Source of the DNA: CAYLNK01 sp964384675
Lineage (GTDB): Bacteria > Acidobacteriota > Thermoanaerobaculia > UBA5066
Assembly: GCA_964384675.1 (NCBI GenBank)
Contig: CAYLNK010000218.1
Coordinates: 1-11,394, forward strand
Direction: 5' to 3'
Length of the DNA stretch: 11,394 bases
In this document: in pieces, positions 6,150-11,394 of the stretch
How positions within the stretch are numbered: the first letter of the stretch is position 1
How the letters are laid out: each line of letters begins with the position of its first letter
Notes under the pieces: model-generated
Seen by the model: only the letters and a program-made list of their open reading frames with translations
What the model was told of the DNA's origin: nothing
The model's database searches: none
Position numbers and translations under genes: made by a program

Positions 6150-9100
6150 GCGGCACCTTCCTGGGGCTCGGCGGCGTCCGCCAGCCCACCTCGCTTCGGC
6201 TCCTCCTCGGAGTGGAGGAGCCAGTACGTCACGGGAATGACGAAGAGCGTGAAGACCGTCGAGCTCAGGAGCCCGAAGATGAGGGACCAGGCGAGCCCCG
6301 AGAAGATCGGGTCGATCGTGATCGGCAGCGCGCTGAGCATCGCCGCGCCGGCGGTCAGGAGGATCGGCCGGAGCCTCACCACGCGGCTCTCCAGGATGGC
6401 GTCGAAGAGCGAGCGGCCACGCCTCACCGAGAGCTGGATGAAGTCCACGAGGATGATCGAGTCGCGGGTCACGATCCCGGCGAGCGCGATCATCCCGACC
6501 ATCGCCGTGGCCGTGAAGAACACGGGGTCGGCGTAGGCGCCCACCTTGCCGGACGCCACCACGTCGAGCAGGTAGAACCCGGGCACGACGCCGATGGCCG
6601 TGAGGGGGATGGCCAGCATCACCACGACCGGCAGGGCGAACGACGTCGTCTGCCAGACGAGGAGGATGTAGATCGCCAGCATCGCGCCCAGGAACCCGAG
6701 GCCCAGGTCGCGGAAGAGGTCCCGGGTGATCTTCCACTCGCCCTCCCCGGCGAAGTCCACCCGGATGCCGGCTGGCATCGCCCACGGCAGGCCGGAGCCG
6801 TTCCGCAGGAAGGTGCGGCCGGCGAGCGGCCGCGGCCCGTCCTGGATCCCGCGCGGATCGGTGCGCTGATCCGATGAGATCGGATCAGTACCACGCTGAT
6901 CCGATGAGCGCTGATCAGTGCGCTGATCAGCGGAGATCGGATCGGCGGTGCGCCGATCCGATGCGATATCCAGGATCGCCTCGGCCGGGGCGCGGCCGGC
7001 GGTGTCGGCGGTGACGTACACCACACGCTCGAGGTTCTTGTGGTAGATGGTGGTGTCGACGGGGCCTTCCACCCATCGCCCCAGCTCCGACAGCGGCACG
7101 AGACCGCTCGATCCCGCCACGGAGATCCGGCTCAGGTCGGCGGGGGCGGAGCGGACGTCCCGCGGGACACGGAGCCGGATCCGGAGGGGCTGGCGCTCCA
7201 GGGGAGCGCGCACCGTCGCCACGTCCCAGCCCGACAGGCCGGCGCTCAGCGTCTGCGCCACGTCCTCGACCGTGACGCCGTGGAGGGCGGCCTTCTCCTT
7301 GTCCGTCACGAAGACGAGCTTCGTCTGCGGCGCCTCCACGCTGTCGTCGACGTCCACCACGCCCGGCTCCTGCTCGAAACGCGCCCGCAGCGTCTTCGCC
7401 GCCCCCACGAGGTCCGCGTACGCGTGGTGGGGCGCGCCGTACACCTCCGCCACGAGGGTCGCGAGGACCGGCGGACCGGGCGGCGTCTCGACCACCTTGA
7501 GCGACACGTGGTGCCGGGCGGCAATCGCGTCGAGGTCCGGCCTCATCCGGAGCCCGATCGCGTGACTCTGCAGCCGGCGGCTCTTCTTGTCCGCCAGGTT
7601 CAGACGGATCTCCGCCACGTTCTGGCCACGCCGGAAGTAGTAGTGGCGGACCATGCCGTTGAAGTCCATCGGCGAGGCGACGCCCACGTAGCTGGTCACG
7701 TCGGCGACCTCGGGGACCCCGGTCAGGTACTTCTCGAAGTCGCGCACCGCGGCGTCCGTCCGCTCGAGCGTCGTCCCCTCGTCCAGGTCGAGCACCAGGA
7801 GGAGCTCGTTCTTGTTGTCGAAGGGGAGGATCTTCAGCGGAATCGCGCGCACGGCCGCGAGCGCCACCGCGCCGACCGTGAGGAGCGCCATCGCGACGAG
7901 GAACGTCCACGCGCGACTGCGGCTCTTCAGGAGCGGCGCCATGAGCGGGTAGAAGAAGCGCCAGAGCGCGCTCTTCCTCACGGTCTCGAGGTCGTCGGCC
8001 TCGGCCTCTCCCCTGCCCCCGGTCAGGGCTTTCGGCCCGCGCCCGTACTGGCCCTTCAGCACGTGGTACGACAGCCAGGGCGTGATCGTGAACGCCACCA
8101 GCATCGACATGAGCATCGCCACGGGGACGTTCAGGGCCATGGGCCGCATGTACGGTCCGGACATCCCGGTGATGAAGAGCATCGGGAGGAACGACAGGAT
8201 CACCGCGAGCGTCGCGCTGATGAGCGGCGGCCGGATCTCCGCCACCGCCTCCTGGACGATCTCCCGCGACGCCCGCCGCCTGAGCGCGAAGTGCCGCGAG
8301 ATGTTCTCGACGTCGACGATCGGGTCGTCCACCAGGAGCCCGAGGGACAGGATGAGCGCGAAGAGCGTCACCCGGTTGATCGAGTACCCCAGGAGCTGGT
8401 TGACGGCCAGGGTCAGCCCGAAGACCACCGGCACCGCCAGCGCGACGATGAACGCCTCGCGCCAGCCGAGCGCCAGCACCAGCAGGCCCACGACGATCAC
8501 GATCGCGACGAGGAGCGCCTGCACCAGCTCGTTCACCTTTTCGTCCGCGGTCAGGCCGTAGTTGCGTGTGACGACGACGTCGACGCCCTCCGGCACGACC
8601 TCCTTGCGCAGGGTCCCTGCGGCGGCGAGGACGCGCTCGGCCACCCGCACGGCATTGGCGCCCTTCTTCTTCGCGATCGCGATGGTGACGGCCGGCACGC
8701 TCTCGGCGCCGCCGTCCTCCAGCGCCACCGCCTCCGGGGCGAGCCGCGTTCCGCCGGCGCCCTCGTGATGGCCGAAGCCGTGCGCCGGGCCCCAGGCGTG
8801 GCGGACGTAGCTATCCGCCTCGTCCGGACCGTCGACCACGTCGGCGACGTCGCCCAGGTGGACGGGGCGACCCGCCGACACGCCGACCACCAGGCCGGCC
8901 AGCTCCTTCGCATCCGAGAACGCGCGCCCGGCCTCCACCACGAACGCCGTGTCCTGCCGGGTGAAGGTGCCCGCGTTCACGGTCCGGCTGGCCGCCGAGA
9001 CGGCCCGGCCCAGCTGGAGCGGCGAGACGCCGTGCGCCTCGAGGCGGGAGGGGTCCATCTGCACCCGCACGACCCGCGGCTCGCCCCCGACGACGTAGGC

Positions 9101-9646
9101 GCGGGAGAGGTCCTTCACCGTCGCCAGGCGCTGCACCATCTCCTCGCCGACGCGGCGGAGGACGTAGGAGCCGACGGTGCGGCTCTTCAGCGTGAGCGTG
9201 ACGATCGGAACGTCGTCGATCTCGACCGGCTTGACGACCCAGGTCGCTTCCGGCGGGACGACGTCCCGGACCTCCTCGATCTTCTTGAAGAGCTTCACCA
9301 GGCTCCGCTCGCGGTCCTGGCCGACGAGGAAGCGGACGGTCACGACGGCCTGGTCCGGCCGGGACATGGAGTAGACGTACTCGACGCCGTCGATCTCGTG
9401 GAGGACCTTCTCCAGGGGCGTCGCCACGAGCTGCTCCACCTCGGCGGCGGAGCGACCCGGGTAGCTCACGATCACGTCGGCCAGCGGGACGACGATCTGC
9501 GGCTCCTCCTCGCGTGGGGTGACGAGGAGGGCGACGCCGCCGATGGCCGTGGCGAGGAGGATCAGCACGATCGAGAGGTTCGAGCCGAGGAAGGCGTGCA
9601 CGACCTTGCTTGCGAAGCCGTGCTCGTGAGAATGCTCGCTACCCAT
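6146..9646 (-). CDS. RND efflux pump inner-membrane subunit (AcrB/HAE-like superfamily)
   Basis: 1166 residues; the inner-membrane, proton-driven subunit of a tripartite efflux pump. TM1 is at about 23-43. The first periplasmic loop (about 45-370) begins with PLADVIVSYPGRSAAEVEQLVATPLEK, standard for the family. TM2-TM6 lie between about 373 and 525. TM4 carries the paired aspartates Asp440-Asp441 in LGLLVDDPIVDVEN, matching the proton-relay pair of AcrB-type rather than metal-type pumps. TM7 is at about 578-598, the second loop at about 600-975, and TM8-TM12 at about 980-1145. The TM10 segment reads VTRDSIILVDF where AcrB has a lysine (K-N). The segment GEWKITRDLFRDLGL before TM8 marks the clade of long RND pumps with short operons. 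Odd points: a 38-residue Ser/Asp/Gln/Arg repeat at 895-932, and His-rich stretches at 5-9 and 283-294. Usual length is about 1020-1100. The start ATG 9646 overlaps the adaptor's stop by 8 bp. The substrate is unknown. Confidence 0.95.
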   Translation of the reverse strand: MGSEHSHEHGFASKVVHAFLGSNLSIVLILLATAIGGVALLVTPREEEPQIVVPLADVIVSYPGRSAAEVEQLVATPLEKVLHEIDGVEYVYSMSRPDQAVVTVRFLVGQDRERSLVKLFKKIEEVRDVVPPEATWVVKPVEIDDVPIVTLTLKSRTVGSYVLRRVGEEMVQRLATVKDLSRAYVVGGEPRVVRVQMDPSRLEAHGVSPLQLGRAVSAASRTVNAGTFTRQDTAFVVEAGRAFSDAKELAGLVVGVSAGRPVHLGDVADVVDGPDEADSYVRHAWGPAHGFGHHEGAGGTRLAPEAVALEDGGAESVPAVTIAIAKKKGANAVRVAERVLAAAGTLRKEVVPEGVDVVVTRNYGLTADEKVNELVQALLVAIVIVVGLLVLALGWREAFIVALAVPVVFGLTLAVNQLLGYSINRVTLFALILSLGLLVDDPIVDVENISRHFALRRRASREIVQEAVAEIRPPLISATLAVILSFLPMLFITGMSGPYMRPMALNVPVAMLMSMLVAFTITPWLSYHVLKGQYGRGPKALTGGRGEAEADDLETVRKSALWRFFYPLMAPLLKSRSRAWTFLVAMALLTVGAVALAAVRAIPLKILPFDNKNELLLVLDLDEGTTLERTDAAVRDFEKYLTGVPEVADVTSYVGVASPMDFNGMVRHYYFRRGQNVAEIRLNLADKKSRRLQSHAIGLRMRPDLDAIAARHHVSLKVVETPPGPPVLATLVAEVYGAPHHAYADLVGAAKTLRARFEQEPGVVDVDDSVEAPQTKLVFVTDKEKAALHGVTVEDVAQTLSAGLSGWDVATVRAPLERQPLRIRLRVPRDVRSAPADLSRISVAGSSGLVPLSELGRWVEGPVDTTIYHKNLERVVYVTADTAGRAPAEAILDIASDRRTADPISADQRTDQRSSDQRGTDPISSDQRTDPRGIQDGPRPLAGRTFLRNGSGLPWAMPAGIRVDFAGEGEWKITRDLFRDLGLGFLGAMLAIYILLVWQTTSFALPVVVMLAIPLTAIGVVPGFYLLDVVASGKVGAYADPVFFTATAMVGMIALAGIVTRDSIILVDFIQLSVRRGRSLFDAILESRVVRLRPILLTAGAAMLSALPITIDPIFSGLAWSLIFGLLSSTVFTLFVIPVTYWLLHSEEEPKRGGLADAAEPQEGAA
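6867..6887. repeat. Inverted repeat A (9-bp arms, 3-nt loop)
   Basis: TGATCCGAT at 6867-6875 and ATCGGATCA at 6879-6887 are perfect reverse complements around GAG. The right arm can instead pair with CTGATCCGAT at 6896-6905 (10-bp arms ATCGGATCAG/CTGATCCGAT, 7-nt loop), so two alternative hairpins compete for the same strand. Lies wholly within the pump coding sequence. Confidence 0.85.
6909..6932. repeat. Inverted repeat B (10-bp arms, 4-nt loop)
   Basis: CGCTGATCAG at 6909-6918 and CTGATCAGCG at 6923-6932 are perfect reverse complements around TGCG. The right part CGCTGATCAGCG (6921-6932) is also a perfect 12-bp palindrome by itself. Two TGATCA sites are included. Confidence 0.85.
6936..6962. 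repeat. Inverted repeat C (12-bp arms, 3-nt loop)
   Basis: ATCGGATCGGCG at 6936-6947 and CGCCGATCCGAT at 6951-6962 are perfect reverse complements around GTG. This is the strongest hairpin of the block and lies at its upstream edge in the sense of pump transcription, so a transcribing polymerase or ribosome meets it first. Confidence 0.85.
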
Positions 9647-10757
9647 CGGACTTCCGCCCTTCTGCCGGTGACCCGGCCGGAGTCTGGGCGATCTCCTCGC
9701 CCTCCCTGAGCCCCGAGAGGACCTGGACGCTCACACCGTCCGCCAGGGGACGCCCGAGCTGCACGATGCGGCGGGTGAGCTGGCCGTCCACGACCGCGTC
9801 CACGAGGTCGAGCTGTCCCACGTGCGCGACGCTGGCGCGAGGCACGACGAGGACGTCCTCTCCGGCGAGCGGGATCAGGAGGCGCCCGAACATCCCCTTG
9901 TAGACGCGCGGCCCGCAGGCCCCGACCGCCTTCACCAGGAAGCTGCGGCTCGCCGCGTCGGCCTCCGGCACGATCTCGGTCACCTCGGCCCGGCACGCCT
10001 CGCCCGACGACCCGAGCGCGATCCCGACCGCCTGACCGACCGCGAGACGGGTGGCCAGCGCCTCGCGGACCGAGCCGACGAGCTGCATGCGCGACGGGTC
10101 GTAGAGGGTGAGGAGCGGGTCGCCGGGGCGGACGATGTCGCCCACGTCGACGTGCTTGCTCACCACGACGGCGTTCCGCGGCGCCACGACCGTACCGAAG
10201 GAGAGGTTCGCCTCCGCCTCGCTCGCGGCCTGCTTCGCCCGCCCGAGATGCGCCGCGGCGGTCCGCGCCCGCGTCCGGGCGCGCTCCCGGTCCGCGTCGG
10301 TCATCGCCCCCTTTCCGTGGAGCGTCTCGCCGCGCGCCTCGTCCCGCCGGGCCTGCTCCTCCTCGGCGACGGCGGCTGTCAGCTCCGCCCGGGCCTGCTC
10401 CAGCCGGGCGCGGAGGTCGGCGTCGTCGAGCCGGACGAGCGTCTCGCCCTGGCGCACGGCCTGCCCCGCCGAGGCGCTCACCGCGACGACGCGGCCGAGC
10501 ACCTTCGAGGCGACGCGCGACTCGTAGACGGGCGCGATCGTGCCGACCGCGGCTTCCACGACGGGCACGGACAGGCGTCGCACCGCGACGAGGCTCACGC
10601 CGGCCGTGGAACGGCCCGCCAGCTCCGTCCGGCCCGACGGCACCTTGCCCTGGAGGTGCCCGGTCAGCCAGAGCATCATGACGACGACGAGCGTCGAGAA
10701 GGCAACGGCGGGTACCAGACGCCGCTGCGCCTCGGGCTTGGAACGTTCGATCGACAT
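9639..10757 (-). CDS. RND periplasmic adaptor (membrane fusion protein, HlyD/AcrA type)
   Basis: 372 residues. A single N-terminal membrane anchor (about 14-32, LVPAVAFSTLVVVMMLWL) follows a short basic tail; there is no lipobox, so it is anchored rather than lipidated. The order is typical of adaptors: beta-barrel strand SVPVVEAAVGTIAPVYESRVASKVLGRV (63-90), biotinyl-lipoyl half with AGQAVRQGETLVRLDD (97-112), alpha-helical hairpin (113-185, many Ala/Arg/Glu heptads), the second lipoyl half (FGTVVAPRNAVVVSKHVDVGDIVRPGDPLLTL, 187-218), beta-barrel (about 224-295) and membrane-proximal domain (about 300-357). It bridges the RND pump and the outer-membrane factor. The helical hairpin is short, as in heavy-metal or small-molecule RND adaptors. 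The start ATG 10757 has a strong AAGGAGG five bases upstream, which also spans the stop of the TolC-like gene. Its stop overlaps the pump start by 8 bp, so the two proteins are coupled. Confidence 0.93.
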   Translation of the reverse strand: MSIERSKPEAQRRLVPAVAFSTLVVVMMLWLTGHLQGKVPSGRTELAGRSTAGVSLVAVRRLSVPVVEAAVGTIAPVYESRVASKVLGRVVAVSASAGQAVRQGETLVRLDDADLRARLEQARAELTAAVAEEEQARRDEARGETLHGKGAMTDADRERARTRARTAAAHLGRAKQAASEAEANLSFGTVVAPRNAVVVSKHVDVGDIVRPGDPLLTLYDPSRMQLVGSVREALATRLAVGQAVGIALGSSGEACRAEVTEIVPEADAASRSFLVKAVGACGPRVYKGMFGRLLIPLAGEDVLVVPRASVAHVGQLDLVDAVVDGQLTRRIVQLGRPLADGVSVQVLSGLREGEEIAQTPAGSPAEGRKSDG

Positions 10758-10768
10758 CGGCGCCTCCT

Positions 10769-11394
10769 TCAGTGGCGTGCCGGGGCCGGCCCGCTGCGGG
10801 ACGGTCCTCCGGCGTTCACGTACGACCCGAGCGCGCGCCCCACGTCCACGGTGGCCTTCCGGAGCTCGAAGGCGGCGTCGGTACGCGCCATCCGCGCGTC
10901 GCAGAGCGCCTGCTCCGCTTCCAGGAGCGCCGCCAGCGTCGCCGCGCCGGCCTCCCGTTGCGCGGCACGCACCTTTCCCAGCTCCCGCGCGGCTTCGAGG
11001 CGCCGGTCGGACGCCGCGAGCCGCGCGCGGGCCTCGTCCACCCGGAGGGTGGCGCTCTTCACGTCGAGCTCCACCTCCAGCACGGTCCTGCGGTCCACCT
11101 CGCGGAGCTCGTCGAGCTCGGCCCGTGCCCTGGCCAGGCGCGCGCGCCGCGCGCCGCCGTCGAAGACCTCCCAGGAGAGGGCGACGCTCGCGCTCCACAC
11201 CTTCTGATCGCGCGTGAGCTTCGGGAACGGATCGCCGTCCCGGAAGGAGCCCACGGACAGCGAGGCATCGAGGCGGGGCAGGAAGTCCGCCTTCGCCATC
11301 GACACGCCGAGCCGGCGCTGCTCGATCAGGAGGCGCGCCCGCGCCAGCTCCGGGCGCAGGCCCGGCGCCCGCGCGCGTCCGGCGTCGTGCCCGG
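10769..11394 (-). CDS. TolC-like outer-membrane efflux protein (5' end cut off by window edge)
   Basis: The C-terminal 208 codons or so of a gene that begins beyond the right edge; the frame is open to the edge, so no start is assigned. The visible part has the outer-membrane efflux protein pattern: helix RPELARARLLIEQRRLGVSMA, strand ADFLPRLDASLSVG, strand WSASVALSWEVFDGGARRARLARARAELDEL (beta strand turning into a long helix), then helices with DVKSATLRVDEARARLAASDRRLEAARE and FELRKATVDVGRALG. This is the second repeat half of TolC-family proteins, which form trimeric channels across the outer membrane and reach into the periplasm. It ends TGA 11 nt before the adaptor ATG, and the TGA runs into the adaptor's AAGGAGG, so it is the upstream partner in one operon. 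The visible end (GGPSRSGPAPARH) is a polar tail. The full family length is about 400-480 residues. Confidence 0.88.
   Translation of the reverse strand, partial: GHDAGRARAPGLRPELARARLLIEQRRLGVSMAKADFLPRLDASLSVGSFRDGDPFPKLTRDQKVWSASVALSWEVFDGGARRARLARARAELDELREVDRRTVLEVELDVKSATLRVDEARARLAASDRRLEAARELGKVRAAQREAGAATLAALLEAEQALCDARMARTDAAFELRKATVDVGRALGSYVNAGGPSRSGPAPARH

Larger units (their letters stand above)
6848..6964 (-). repeat. In-frame GATC-rich palindromic tandem repeat inside the RND pump gene
   Basis: Two adjacent 57-bp units (minus strand 6961-6905 and 6904-6848) match at about 42 of 57 bases and encode 19-residue repeats sharing 13 residues. Each unit is itself 30 + 27 bp, so four degenerate copies start at 6951, 6921, 6894 and 6864. 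Two of these (6864-6878 and 6894-6908) share the identical 15-mer CGCTGATCCGATGAG. The encoded peptide (895-932) has four repeats of 10, 9, 10 and 9 residues with the pattern S-S/A-D-Q/R-R-x-D-P/Q-I/R. GC content is about 61%, below its surroundings. It falls in the second periplasmic loop, between the PC/docking region and TM8, and keeps the frame open. All repeat and palindrome relations were found by reading the sequence. Confidence 0.9.

Noticed and set aside
6848..6964. CRISPR array at the GATC repeats
   Set aside because: Copies are 27-30 bp apart and nearly contiguous, with no unique spacers of even length, and the segment is an open part of the pump gene.
7040..9709. 889-codon open frame on the plus strand, antisense to the RND pump
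   Set aside because: The peptide is Arg/His/Asp-rich and lacks any family signature, while the minus strand encodes a complete RND pump.
9822..11207. 461-codon open frame on the plus strand over the adaptor and TolC-like genes
   Set aside because: Antisense shadow; composition is unlike a protein and it crosses the boundary of two real genes.
1..11394. tRNA, rRNA, insertion-sequence ends or integrase sites
   Set aside because: No cloverleaf, conserved rRNA block, transposase or matched terminal inverted repeats were seen on either strand by eye.

Overview
The window is 11.4 kb of dense, high-GC bacterial DNA (roughly 70% GC by eye). It holds no RNA gene, insertion sequence or CRISPR array that I can support. 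The clearest taxonomic hint is a long FtsX/MacB-type permease of the 'duplicated orphan permease' kind, which is most abundant in Acidobacteriota and also occurs in other high-GC, mostly soil or sediment lineages. I read the source as a Gram-negative bacterium, probably Acidobacteriota or a similar phylum. This is an inference from gene content, not from a marker gene.

Layout. A secreted amidohydrolase (1-753, minus strand) runs off the left edge. A 290-bp divergent spacer separates it from a rightward group: the orphan permease (1044-3548), a 148-residue protein of unknown function (3608-4054), and a family 5 solute-binding lipoprotein of the DppA/OppA type (4051-5580), which overlaps the preceding gene through a GTGA junction. 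A short convergent spacer with a weak hairpin (5581-5690) follows. The right half is a leftward, tightly packed operon read from the right edge: a TolC-type outer-membrane factor (partial), a membrane-fusion adaptor, an RND pump subunit of 1166 residues, and a 152-residue cysteine-containing protein whose ATG overlaps the pump's stop codon (ATGA).

Function. The leftward operon encodes all three layers of a tripartite RND efflux pump (inner-membrane pump, periplasmic adaptor, outer-membrane channel) plus a translationally coupled small protein that I do not recognise. The rightward group looks like envelope and transport functions, but neither the permease nor the binding protein has its usual ABC partners here. 

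The most unusual element lies inside the RND pump gene at 6848-6964. It is an in-frame, GATC-rich block made of two 57-bp repeats, each 30 + 27 bp. It contains three strong inverted repeats and encodes a hydrophilic Ser/Asp/Gln/Arg repeat in the periplasmic region just before a transmembrane segment. It looks like a palindromic repeat cassette that has been tolerated or domesticated inside a coding gene.
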